Source: an uncultured Actinomycetes bacterium (lineage in GTDB: Bacteria; Actinomycetota; Acidimicrobiia; Acidimicrobiales; Acidimicrobilacustridaceae). From it: a DNA stretch of 64,000 nt. This document shows positions 36,218 to 44,597 of the stretch, in pieces. The notes under the pieces are model-generated. The model saw only the letters and a program-made list of their open reading frames with translations, did not search any database and was not told the DNA's origin. The position numbers and the translations under genes are program-made. How positions within the stretch are numbered: the stretch's first letter is position 1; every line of letters begins with the position of its first letter. The stretch is taken from NCBI GenBank assembly GCA_937876315.1, contig CALEHQ010000020.1:42201-106200 (forward strand). The letters are read 5' to 3'.

Positions 36218-37144
36218 TCAACCAGCGTTGCGAGCTTCTTCCACACGGCGTTCGGCGAGGGCGACGTACTCGGGGTCGAGTTCCATGCCTACGTAATGAC
36301 GACCGGTGCGCATCGCGGCAATGGCGGTTTGGCCTGCACCCATGAACGGGTCGAGCACCGTGTCGCCGACGTAGGTGAACAGTTCGATGCAGCGACGGGG
36401 GAGTTCGGCCGGGAACGGAGCTGGGTGACCAACACGCTTTGCTGATTCCGGCGCAATCTTCCACGTATCAAGGGTCCAGGCCATGAAATCGTCGGGATCG
36501 ATGGAATTTTCGAATGGCAGACCGTTCTTCTCTCGCACCGAACGTTTCTGCGCTCGATCGAATCGACCCTTCGACGCGATCACGACTCGTTCGGTGAGAT
36601 CACGCAGAACAGGGTTGGCGGCTGAGGCATAGGAACCCCACGCGCAATTGCCACTGGCACCTTCGGCCTTGATCCACACGATTTCGCCGCGAAGCAGGAA
36701 ACCAAGATCGTTCTGCAGAATTGTTGTGACATCGCTGGTCAGTGAACGGAAGGGCTTACGACCGAGGTTCGCGATGTTCACTGCAATACGGCCGCCCGGT
36801 TCAAGGACTCGCCAGCATTCGGCGAATACGTCGCGCAACATCACGAGGTAATCGAGGTACGAGGCGGGAACTGCGCCTTGGCCTAACTCGGTTTCGTAGG
36901 CCTTGCCGGCGAAGTAGGGGGGTGAGGTCACAACGAGTGCGATGGAATTATCGGGAATCGCCGAAAGGTCGCGCGAGTCGCCGCAGAAGATGGTGTCCTT
37001 CACCGGGCACGGCACAACCGTGTCGTCGTCGAGCAACGTGGGGGCCGGGAACCGCTCATAGAACGACGTCGAGTCGTGGTTCTCGCGCTTAGACACTCCA
37101 AATTCGGAGGTGGCGGTGCCCTCTCGGGTGCGTCGCTCGGCCAT
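36218..37144 (-). CDS. Solitary DNA methyltransferase (beta class)
   Basis: The 308-residue enzyme has the catalytic TSPPYF motif near residue 75 before the SAM-binding motif DPFMGAGQTAIAAM near 262, the order of beta-class methyltransferases that make N6-methyladenine or N4-methylcytosine (SPPY leans to m4C). LDPEYVALAERR completes motif I. No restriction endonuclease is adjacent, so a housekeeping or regulatory methylation role is likely. ATG 37144 is preferred; TAGGGT lies nine bases upstream and there is no ribosome binding site. Recognition sequence unknown. Confidence 0.9.
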   Translation of the reverse strand: MAERRTREGTATSEFGVSKRENHDSTSFYERFPAPTLLDDDTVVPCPVKDTIFCGDSRDLSAIPDNSIALVVTSPPYFAGKAYETELGQGAVPASYLDYLVMLRDVFAECWRVLEPGGRIAVNIANLGRKPFRSLTSDVTTILQNDLGFLLRGEIVWIKAEGASGNCAWGSYASAANPVLRDLTERVVIASKGRFDRAQKRSVREKNGLPFENSIDPDDFMAWTLDTWKIAPESAKRVGHPAPFPAELPRRCIELFTYVGDTVLDPFMGAGQTAIAAMRTGRHYVGMELDPEYVALAERRVEEARNAG

Positions 37145-37262
37145 GGGGGTCAAACCCTAATGAAATCAGCGCGCGACCGCCTTTCCGGCAGATCCGTGTA
37201 GGGGTCCTACGATGCCCACAGTCCGGACGAGCGACGCCCGGAACCCCTGCGAAAGGCTCCTA

Positions 37263-38132
37263 ATGGCGTATCCCGAAGGCATTGGCGCAATCGATCTAAT
37301 GATCGGCTTTCCCTTCCGCGACAAGAAGGCTGTCTACGAATACCTGCAGGGCGGCATCAAGGACAAGGGTTCCGACGACCTCGCTATGCCCGCGGGTTAC
37401 ATGTTTAAAGACGTTCCCGAAGAAGCGGCTGAAGAAGTTGATCCCATCGACTTCACCTTCACCGAGATGGATAAATACGGCGTGTCTGCTGGTCTCTTTG
37501 GTCTGACCGATACAAGTCGCGAAGCAAAGAAGCGTCACCCCGGTCGCGTGTTCTTCAGCCTTGAAGTTGATCCCAACGACATCACTGGCGCGGTGCGCAA
37601 GATTCGTGACGCGAACGAGTCCGATGGTCTCAGCGCAGTGACGACTTTCCCCGCTGGTTGTCTTCCGCAGGTGCCGGTGAGCGATCGTCGTTACTACCCG
37701 ATCTATCAAACCTGTATCGACCTCGACATTCCGATTATTTCGAATGCAGGTATTCCCGGTCCGCGCTTTCCCGCTGAATGCCAGCACGTCATGCACTTCG
37801 ATCAGGTTTGTTACGACTTTCCTGAATTGAAGATCGTGATGCGTCATGGCGCTGAGCCGTGGGAAGCGCTTGCGGTGAAGCTCATGCTCAAGTGGCCAGG
37901 TCTCTATTACATGCCGAGCGCGTTCGCACCGAAGCATTATCCGAAAGCGATTCTTGACTACGCGAACTCGCGTGGTTCGGACAAGATCATGTACGCCGGT
38001 TACTTCCCGGCAGGTCTTACGCTCGAGCGTATCTTCACCGAAATGAAGAACGTTCCTCTGAAAGATTCGGTATGGCCGAAGTTCTTGCGTGAGAACGCCA
38101 TGAAGTTGTTCAAGATGGATGGAGTTCCCTGA
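37263..38132 (+). CDS. Amidohydrolase-2-like protein lacking metal ligands
   Basis: The 289-residue TIM-barrel protein resembles amidohydrolase family 2 (RFPAECQHVMHFDQVCYDF, MRHGAEPWEAL, KWPGLYYMPSAFAPKHYP). However, the N-terminal HxH is replaced by IDLMIGF and the usual GSDYP loop by YAGYFPAG, so the classical zinc site is probably missing. This subgroup is known in actinobacteria but without a proven reaction. AAAGG precedes ATG 37263. Its stop overlaps the next ATG (TGATG), so it begins the plus-strand gene set that runs to 43.5 kb. Confidence 0.75.
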   Translation: MAYPEGIGAIDLMIGFPFRDKKAVYEYLQGGIKDKGSDDLAMPAGYMFKDVPEEAAEEVDPIDFTFTEMDKYGVSAGLFGLTDTSREAKKRHPGRVFFSLEVDPNDITGAVRKIRDANESDGLSAVTTFPAGCLPQVPVSDRRYYPIYQTCIDLDIPIISNAGIPGPRFPAECQHVMHFDQVCYDFPELKIVMRHGAEPWEALAVKLMLKWPGLYYMPSAFAPKHYPKAILDYANSRGSDKIMYAGYFPAGLTLERIFTEMKNVPLKDSVWPKFLRENAMKLFKMDGVP

Positions 38133-38851
38133 TGCCAGTCGCCGCTGTTACTGGAGCCGGTCAAGGACTTGGTCGCGCTGATTGTTTGCGTTTGGCCGAA
38201 GACGGATTCGACGTGATGTGTCTTGATCTCAATCTCGACGCCGCTCGCGAAACCGCCGAACTTTGCGGCGGCACCGCGTTTCAACTCGATGTCACCGATC
38301 GCGCTGCGGTGTTCGCAGTTGCCGATCAGATTCCTGAATGCTTTGCGCTTGTAAACAACGCGGGAATTTGGAACTTCCCGTCGATTCTTGATGTCACTGA
38401 ACAGCAAATGCAGTCAGTGATTGAAGTCAACATCAAGGGCATCGTTTGGTGTTGCCAAGCCTTTGTTCCCAAGATGCGCGCTGGTGGCGGCGGAAGCATC
38501 GTGAACATGTCCTCGGGCGCCGCCTGGACGAATTCGCCAGACGTCGGTATCTACCCAGCCACGAAAGCAGCGGTTGAATCGCTGACGAAAACGCTGGCAC
38601 TTGAACTCGGTGTCGACAACATTCGATCAAACGCGATCGGCCCAGGTCTCATCGTGAGTGATGGAACCGCCGGAAACTTCCAAGGCGATCGAGCGAATGA
38701 GCGCGCGCAGGGTGTTCCCATGAAACGCGTTGGGGCACCTGCAGACATCGCCGACGTCGTGTCATTCCTGTGCAGCAATGATTCGCGTTACGTGAGTGGT
38801 CAGGTCATTTACGTCGACGGCGCGATTACCGCCGGAGCAATGAAGCGCTAA
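38132..38851 (+). CDS. Classical SDR oxidoreductase
   Basis: The 239-residue SDR has the NAD(P) motif TGAGQGLGRAD, NNAGIWN, the catalytic YPATK and the end VIYVDGAITAG. It lacks the insertion of mycofactocin-coupled SDRs, so it probably uses free NAD(P). Its ATG overlaps the previous stop by one base and its stop overlaps the next ATG by one base, so it is tightly coupled to both neighbours. Substrate unknown. Confidence 0.9.
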   Translation: MPVAAVTGAGQGLGRADCLRLAEDGFDVMCLDLNLDAARETAELCGGTAFQLDVTDRAAVFAVADQIPECFALVNNAGIWNFPSILDVTEQQMQSVIEVNIKGIVWCCQAFVPKMRAGGGGSIVNMSSGAAWTNSPDVGIYPATKAAVESLTKTLALELGVDNIRSNAIGPGLIVSDGTAGNFQGDRANERAQGVPMKRVGAPADIADVVSFLCSNDSRYVSGQVIYVDGAITAGAMKR

Positions 38852-39705
38852 TGACGAACGACGCGCTCAAGCAATTGCTTGAACAGCGCGTGCAGCGCGA
38901 TCCGTCTTCGGTGGTCACCCAAGAAGTTGTTTCGGCCTGGACCGCCGAGTTCGGCGCGCACTGGGCCGAATGCGAGGGCGATGTTGTTCCTTCGTTGATG
39001 TACACCACCTTCGCTCGGCCCCCAGCGCCGCCGGCCGCGGGAGAGGTGGCACCAACAGGTCTCGCGCTGCATGACCAACTGAAGGCCTTGCTCGACCTTC
39101 CCGTTGCGATCGCAGTTGGCTATGAACTCGAACTGAGCGGCGTCGTTCACATTGGTGATCAGTTGATTTCTGCAGAACGCATCGCCGACCTCGGCGAGGA
39201 GCGGTCGACAAAGTTCGGCCCGGGCCGAGATTGGACCATTGAGGTCGCAACCTCGACTGTTGCTGGCTCACCTGTCGGCGTCGAACGATTCCGGATGCTG
39301 GGCTACCGGCCCGGGGAACCGGCTACTGCGCAACCGCGTAAGGCCCAAGAGCCCTCGCCGTTCGCTTGGGAAGAGCGTTTTTCGGTGACCACAGAGTCGA
39401 TTAGGCGCGAGGCGGCGGCGAACCATGTGTGGGCCCCAGCCCATCACCACACCGACGCGGCCCAGAGGGCCGGACTGGCCGACATCATCCTCGACACCTC
39501 ATCGCAGGTTGCTCGTTTGGCGGGCGCGGCGCAACGGCACCGACCTACCGAACGAATCGTTGGGGTCGACCTTGCGATGAAGCGATCGTTCCTTCCAGGA
39601 GTAGCGGTGACATTGGGTGGAATCGAGGAAGGTCGCGTCTCAAGGGTGTCGGCGCTTGTTGATGGCCGTGAGATGAGTCAAGGAACCGTCACCTTTGGCG
39701 GTTGA
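38851..39705 (+). CDS. MaoC/FAS1-like hot-dog dehydratase
   Basis: The 284-residue protein looks like a double hot-dog enzyme: an N-terminal half with VGYELELSGVVHIGDQLIS and a C-terminal half with APAHHHTDAAQRAGLADIIL and RSFLPGVAVTLGG. Such proteins hydrate enoyl-CoA or dehydrate 3-hydroxyacyl-CoA. The coupling to an SDR before it fits a pathway that dehydrates and reduces a ring or side chain. Start ATG 38851 overlaps the SDR stop (TAATG). Assignment to MaoC is at superfamily level. Confidence 0.72.
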   Translation: MTNDALKQLLEQRVQRDPSSVVTQEVVSAWTAEFGAHWAECEGDVVPSLMYTTFARPPAPPAAGEVAPTGLALHDQLKALLDLPVAIAVGYELELSGVVHIGDQLISAERIADLGEERSTKFGPGRDWTIEVATSTVAGSPVGVERFRMLGYRPGEPATAQPRKAQEPSPFAWEERFSVTTESIRREAAANHVWAPAHHHTDAAQRAGLADIILDTSSQVARLAGAAQRHRPTERIVGVDLAMKRSFLPGVAVTLGGIEEGRVSRVSALVDGREMSQGTVTFGG

Positions 39706-39707
39706 CC

Positions 39708-39713
39708 TAGCGT
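39708..39713 (+). promoter_or_regulatory. Candidate leaderless -10 for the epoxide hydrolase gene
   Basis: TAGCGT is followed by six bases and ATG 39720, the same geometry seen five other times in the window. It would give the epoxide hydrolase its own transcript in addition to read-through from the genes upstream. No clear -35. Confidence 0.4.
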
Positions 39714-39719
39714 CTCGGA

Positions 39720-40883
39720 ATGGCTCCTGAACCATTCACTATCGCAATCCCTGATGAGGTCCTTGAGGATCTCAACCGCCGCCTCGACAACGCCCGCTGG
39801 CCTGATCAGGCCCCCGGTGAACCGTGGTCGCTCGGTATTCCTGTCTCTGAAGTGAAGGCCGCGGTCGACTACTGGCGCAACCAGTACGACTGGCGCGCGC
39901 GCGAAGCCCGCATGAACGCGTGGCCAAACTTCATGACCACTGCCGCCGGCGAGCAGGTGCACTTCATTCACGCTCGTTCAAAGCACGCAGACGCAACGCC
40001 GATCGTGCTTACCCATGGTTGGCCGGGCTCATTTGTTGAGTTCCTCGATGTCATCGGTCCGCTCACTGATCCAGAGTCCTATGGCGGCACTGCTGCCGAC
40101 GCGTTTCATGTCGTGGTTCCGTCCATGCCTGGTTATGGATTTTCAGGACCAACCGTTCAACCGGAATTTCATGTCAACCGAATTGCTGATGCGATTGCCG
40201 AAGTGATGCAACAACTCGGTTACGACCGTTACATCGCCCAAGGTGGCGACTGGGGAGCGATCGTGACTCGTCGTCTAGGTGAGGCGTATGGCGATCGCCT
40301 TCTTGGCATTCACCTCAACATGATTTTCGCCTTCCCCGGCGCGGACGATCCCGACCCGATGGCCGGCCTCACCGATGCTGATAATGAACGATTTGCTGCA
40401 GCCGGTGAGCGCATTGCCGATGGCACGGGCTACATGGCAATTCAAAGCACGAAGCCGCAAACGCTTGCGTATGGACTGACCGATTCACCTACTGGTTTAG
40501 CGGCGTGGATCCTCGAGAAGTTCAACGGCTGGAGCGATCTCGATAACAACAGCATTGCCGATACCTATTCCTGGGACCGAGTGCTCGACAACATCATGGT
40601 GTACTGGGTGACGAACACTGTTGGTTCCGCTGCACGTCTGTATGCCGAATCGCAGCGCGCCAATAACGGCGCAGCACAAGGTTGGTCGGGGCGTGTTGAA
40701 GTTCCTACCGGGCACGCGCAGTATCCGTATGAGTTGTTGCAAACACCGCGCGCTTGGGCGGAGAAGAAATACAACGTTGTGTATTGGTCGGAACAAGAAC
40801 GCGGCGGACACTTTGCGGCGTTCGAACGACCGGAAGCGTTCATCACCGACTTACGCGCTTTTCACAAGGAACTGATGAAATGA
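39720..40883 (+). CDS. Epoxide hydrolase (EPHX1-like alpha/beta hydrolase)
   Basis: The 387-residue enzyme has the N-terminal EHN domain (FTIAIPDEVLEDLNRRL, YWRNQYDWRARE), the oxyanion motif LTHGWPGS near residue 97 and the nucleophile aspartate in QGGDWGAIV near 178. The catalytic histidine is in RGGHFAAFE near 362. It would open epoxides to diols. The next gene's ATG overlaps its stop, indicating an operon. The substrate is unknown; the neighbourhood suggests a lipid or terpenoid. Confidence 0.92.
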   Translation: MAPEPFTIAIPDEVLEDLNRRLDNARWPDQAPGEPWSLGIPVSEVKAAVDYWRNQYDWRAREARMNAWPNFMTTAAGEQVHFIHARSKHADATPIVLTHGWPGSFVEFLDVIGPLTDPESYGGTAADAFHVVVPSMPGYGFSGPTVQPEFHVNRIADAIAEVMQQLGYDRYIAQGGDWGAIVTRRLGEAYGDRLLGIHLNMIFAFPGADDPDPMAGLTDADNERFAAAGERIADGTGYMAIQSTKPQTLAYGLTDSPTGLAAWILEKFNGWSDLDNNSIADTYSWDRVLDNIMVYWVTNTVGSAARLYAESQRANNGAAQGWSGRVEVPTGHAQYPYELLQTPRAWAEKKYNVVYWSEQERGGHFAAFERPEAFITDLRAFHKELMK

Positions 40884-42514
40884 CAACAGCAACGGCAGCG
40901 GGAGAATTCGCCGCGCAAGAAAGCGGGCGACTCACGCGTCCGTGGGCGGGTCTTTTTGCACTTTTGAGTGGTGTCTCACTCATCGTGCTCGACGGTTCGC
41001 TGGTGAACATTCTCATCCCATCCATGGTGAGCGACCTGAACCTCAACCGCAGCCAAGTGTTGTGGTGTAACTCGGCCTATGCACTGGTGTTCGCAGGATT
41101 GCTCATCACCGCTGGTCGTTTAGGCGACCGAATTGGTCGCCGACGCTTCTTCATGATCGGCACCGTCATCTTCATGTTCGGCAGCGTGATTGCCGGCGCG
41201 GCGCCGAATCCAGGGATTCTGATCCTCGCTCGCGTGATCGCTGCGGTGGGCGGCGCAATGATGCTGCCGACCTCGACCGCCATCATCAATGTTGAATTCA
41301 CCGGAGAACGCCGAGCGATTGCGTTTGGCATGTTCGGCGCGGTGTTCGGCGGAATGGCCGCGCTTGGTCCGGTACTTGGTGGATGGCTCACGCAGGACTT
41401 TTCCTGGCGATGGGCGTTCTACGTCAACATTCCTGTGGGACTCATCAGCCTTGCGCTGATGTTCAAGTACATCCCGGTTTCGGCCAAAGAGAAGATGGAC
41501 GGCCTCGATCCGGTCGGTGTGTTCTTGTCGGCTCTCGGTCTTGGTTCACTGATTCTTGGTCTCATTGACGGCCAGCAGTACGGCTGGTGGAAGGCGCTTG
41601 AGGCAACCTCAATCGGTCCGATCTCTTTTAATCCGCCTGGTCTTTCCGTTGCGCCCATTGCGATTGCCTTCGGCATCGTGTTGCTTATTGCGTTCGGGTT
41701 CTGGGAAGCACACCGCAATCGCCAGAACAAGGTTGCGTTGGTGAACACTGGTCTGTTCAAGATCCGCCGATTCACCTTCGGCAGTCTCACGGCGCTTGTT
41801 GTTGCACTTGGCGAGTTCGGCGTGTTGTTCGTCTTGCCGCTTTGGATTGAGGCTGTCCACGGATACGGGCCGCTTGAGACCGGTGCGATCCTTGCGGTGC
41901 TCGCCGTGGGCACATTCATTTCGGGGGGTCTTGCACGCAAGGCTGCTGCGGCATTGGGCGCGACCCGTTTGGTTCGTGCCGGCATGATTTTCGAAATCAT
42001 CGGCGTCATTGGCGTTGGATGCGCGATGTCGACCTCGTGGTCGCCCTGGTGGTTGGCGCCGCCGCTGATTCTGTACGGACTCGGTCTGGGCTTCGATGCC
42101 GCGCAGCTCACGAACGTTGCGCTTGAAGATGTGCCGGTGGATCAGTCCGGAAGTGCATCCTCGGTGACGTCAACGTTCCGGCAGGTCGGTTCGGCGCTGG
42201 GTGCGGCGATGCTCGGTGCGGTGTTGTTCTCTACGTTCAGTGGCACTTTGACTCGAGACATTTCGAAAGAAACGCAGTTCAGCGCTGAGCAGCAGCAGCA
42301 AATTGTTGACACGGTGGTGAACACCTCGGGTCAAGCGATCATCGCCTACGAGAAGATTCCTGATGACTCAGCAGTTGTCACTGACGCAAAACAGTCCTAC
42401 ACCGATGCCGCTCGCTACACCGCCTTCAGTGCGGCGGGCCTTGTGGCAATCGGATTGATTTTCTCGCTTGGGCTTCCACGCGATGAACGACCTGACCGCA
42501 AGACGAAGAAATAG
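40880..42514 (+). CDS. MFS drug-export-type transporter (DHA2, 14 helices)
   Basis: The 544-residue transporter has the DHA2 layout. Motif A is AGRLGDRIGRRRFF after helix 2, and motif C is ALGPVLGGWLTQ with WRWAFYVNIPVG beyond. There are about 14 hydrophobic helices, with a soluble loop near residues 460-510 (SAEQQQQIVDTVVNTSG). It is a proton-driven exporter. Its ATG overlaps the epoxide hydrolase stop (ATGA), so it may export a product or keep a substrate out. Specificity not predictable. Confidence 0.9.
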   Translation: MTTATAAGEFAAQESGRLTRPWAGLFALLSGVSLIVLDGSLVNILIPSMVSDLNLNRSQVLWCNSAYALVFAGLLITAGRLGDRIGRRRFFMIGTVIFMFGSVIAGAAPNPGILILARVIAAVGGAMMLPTSTAIINVEFTGERRAIAFGMFGAVFGGMAALGPVLGGWLTQDFSWRWAFYVNIPVGLISLALMFKYIPVSAKEKMDGLDPVGVFLSALGLGSLILGLIDGQQYGWWKALEATSIGPISFNPPGLSVAPIAIAFGIVLLIAFGFWEAHRNRQNKVALVNTGLFKIRRFTFGSLTALVVALGEFGVLFVLPLWIEAVHGYGPLETGAILAVLAVGTFISGGLARKAAAALGATRLVRAGMIFEIIGVIGVGCAMSTSWSPWWLAPPLILYGLGLGFDAAQLTNVALEDVPVDQSGSASSVTSTFRQVGSALGAAMLGAVLFSTFSGTLTRDISKETQFSAEQQQQIVDTVVNTSGQAIIAYEKIPDDSAVVTDAKQSYTDAARYTAFSAAGLVAIGLIFSLGLPRDERPDRKTKK

Positions 42515-42530
42515 AACGAGGATTTGGTCC

Positions 42531-43532
42531 ATGACCACGAATGAAAATCCGCATCCAACGAAAGCCGAAGCGAAAATTTTCGAACGGTATTCGTGGCTTC
42601 CGCTCGTTATTGCGCTGCTCATCGGCGCCTTTTGGGTGGTCTCAAAACTCCGAACTCACAAATTGCAGGCTGTCATTTTTGCAGTCGGTGTTGTTCTCCT
42701 TCTCGGTGTTGAATTCCTTCGCTGGCGCCGGTCTCGTTCGCAGACCGGTGAGAAGTTGGACAGCACAACATTTGTCGACGGCGCTTCATCGTTTTGTATT
42801 GCCCTGATTTATGGCATTGGCTCCGCGTTGATCGTGATTCCTCTGCTCTACGCGTTTGCGCAATGGGTGCATAGTCACGCCATCTTCCAGATCAATGAAC
42901 GACTCAAGGACATCTTTGGAGGCGCATCGACCGTGGTCATTGCGATCCTCCTTTTCATTGTCGTGGACTTCAGTTACTACTGGGCTCATCGCTTAGGTCA
43001 CAGGGTGGAACTGTTTTGGGCGAACCATTCGGTTCACCACTCAAGCGAGCACTACAACCCGACCACAGCCGTGCGAATTTCATTTCTTGATGAAGCCTGG
43101 GATCTCGTTCTTGTGTCGCTTTGGGCACTGCTCGGATTTTCGCCGGTTGCCCTGTTTGGGATTTATGGCTTTGTGATGCTTTACCAGTTGCCGCTGCATG
43201 TCAGCTGGCGTGGTCGCTTTCCACGACCAATCGAATATGTGTTCAACACGCCTGAGCATCATCAGGCTCACCACGCGCGCCAGAAGCTCTGAATCGACAA
43301 GAACTTCTCCGGTGTTTTCATTCTGTGGGATCGAATCTTCGGTACCTATGCCGAAGTTGAGAAAGTCAATCCTCTGTATGGACTCACGATTCCTGTCGGA
43401 ACCTTCCGCATTGTGCCGATCATGTTCCACGAGAACGTTTCAATGATCAAGAAGATGTTCCGTGCCAAGTCAATCGGAAACGCAGTGCAGTACCCGTTCC
43501 GTCCGTCGTACTGGGAACCTGCTGAGAAGTAG
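42531..43532 (+). pseudogene. Fatty-acid hydroxylase/sterol desaturase split by an in-frame TGA
   Basis: The first 253 codons encode a membrane di-iron hydroxylase with three or four helices and histidine clusters HRLGH, NHSVHH and EHHQAHH. A TGA at 43290-43292 follows ARQKL. The same frame continues for 79 codons with IDKNFSGVFILWDRIFGTY and ends at TAG 43530, exactly the conserved C-terminal part of the family. So the gene is either a very recent pseudogene, a sequencing error, or uses read-through. All histidine clusters precede the stop, so a partial product could still fold in part. Confidence 0.85.
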
Positions 43533-43544
43533 GCCCGCAAACGT

Positions 43545-43961
43545 CTACGCGTTTGCAGACTTCGCCGCTTGGGTGGGGTCGAAGTACTCGCGTTGACGAC
43601 AGATCTTTCCGTCGCGAAAGTTGAACACCGCGATGTAGCGGTTCTCATACGGCGCGTCATTCGGCAAGTACGAACCAGAGCCGGTGAACTCAACGATGAG
43701 CTCGTCGGGGTCGAGACACGCGTGTACTTCGCTAATCGTCAGTTCGAACTGAAACACCTTGAACGCATTCGTAAGGCGTTCATGCACAGCGGTGCGCCCG
43801 GAGACGACGGTAGGCGGATCGGTAAACGGGAACTCGAGGACGATGTCTTCGGTGTAATTCGCGACCTGTGAATCGGCATCGCCAGCACCGACTGCAGCAA
43901 ACGCCCGTAGTACGACGTCGAAAGTACGTTGGCGGTGATCGTCAAGCGGCGCAGTAGCCAT
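43545..43961 (-). CDS. SnoaL/NTF2-like protein
   Basis: The 138-residue protein has AAVGAGDADSQVANYTEDIV, VVSGRTAVHERL, and IAVFNFRDGKICRQREYFD, typical of SnoaL-like ketosteroid-isomerase-fold proteins. GGGGGGAACG precedes the ATG. The reaction is unknown. It converges on the hydroxylase gene. Confidence 0.8.
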   Translation of the reverse strand: MATAPLDDHRQRTFDVVLRAFAAVGAGDADSQVANYTEDIVLEFPFTDPPTVVSGRTAVHERLTNAFKVFQFELTISEVHACLDPDELIVEFTGSGSYLPNDAPYENRYIAVFNFRDGKICRQREYFDPTQAAKSANA

Positions 43962-43983
43962 CGTTCCCCCCGGAGTGTTGGTT

Positions 43984-44002
43984 GTTCGTTCGATGAACGA
44001 AC
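43984..44002. repeat. Perfect inverted repeat upstream of the SnoaL-like gene
   Basis: GTTCGTTC (43984-43991) and GAACGAAC (43995-44002) are an eight-base inverted repeat with GAT in the middle. It lies between the stop of the 112-residue gene and the SnoaL-like gene start, both on the minus strand. It has no U-tract; an operator or RNA hairpin are both possible. It is not the actinobacterial LexA box (CGAAC-N4-GTTCG). Confidence 0.45.
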
Positions 44003-44005
44003 GGA

Positions 44006-44344
44006 TCAGTCGCGGATCTTGCCGGTGCGGGTGCGGTCGGGCACGAGGCCGACAAGACGAGCGCCGACCACACTGATGACCTCGTCAGATGGTGTGTTGT
44101 CGTTCTCGACAAGGTCGACGAGTGCACGGTGCTCGTCGGGGGTGAGGGCAAGAAGGCGGCCCTGATAGCGAGCGGCACTTACCCGGGTGAACACGCGAGG
44201 TGAACGCAGCTTGTTGGCAACTGCGTCGAGCACGTCTTCATCGGCATCGCCGGGTGCATCGTTGAGAAGATCAAGAAGTTCCCAGATCTGTCGGGGTGTG
44301 AGTACAACACCGAGCAGTTCTTCTTCTTCGGTCGTCGTTGTCAT
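44006..44344 (-). CDS. Small acidic protein with an internal repeat
   Basis: The 112-residue soluble protein has two related units: LTPRQIWELLDLLNDAPGDADEDVLDAVANKL and LTPDEHRALVDLVENDNTPS followed by DEVISVVGARL. I recognise no family. It has GGAGAG upstream of ATG 44344 and no signal peptide or membrane segment. It lies upstream of the SnoaL-like gene and divergent from sbcD, with about 250 bases between. Confidence 0.6.
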   Translation of the reverse strand: MTTTTEEEELLGVVLTPRQIWELLDLLNDAPGDADEDVLDAVANKLRSPRVFTRVSAARYQGRLLALTPDEHRALVDLVENDNTPSDEVISVVGARLVGLVPDRTRTGKIRD

Positions 44345-44597
44345 GGAGTGTGACTCTCCGGAAAGGTTGAGGCGAATTGTCAGGACATGACGGAAACAGA
44401 ACCGCCCGTCGATAAGGAAGCCCGGTCGTCCACCGACGGCCCCCTCGCATGTCCGACATGGTTCTTAGTTCGGTCGGGACCCGGATTGCACATCGGGGAG
44501 AAAAAATGGTCCGAATGTGCACCTTTCCGGCCGTTTGGTGCGTTTCACTGGGACCCGGCACACCTGTCGGTGGCGACCTCTACGATCGGCGACGGCG

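Noticed and set aside
37198..37210. GTAGGGGTCCTAC hairpin between the methyltransferase and amidohydrolase genes
   Set aside because: Five-base arms only; too weak to call a regulator site.
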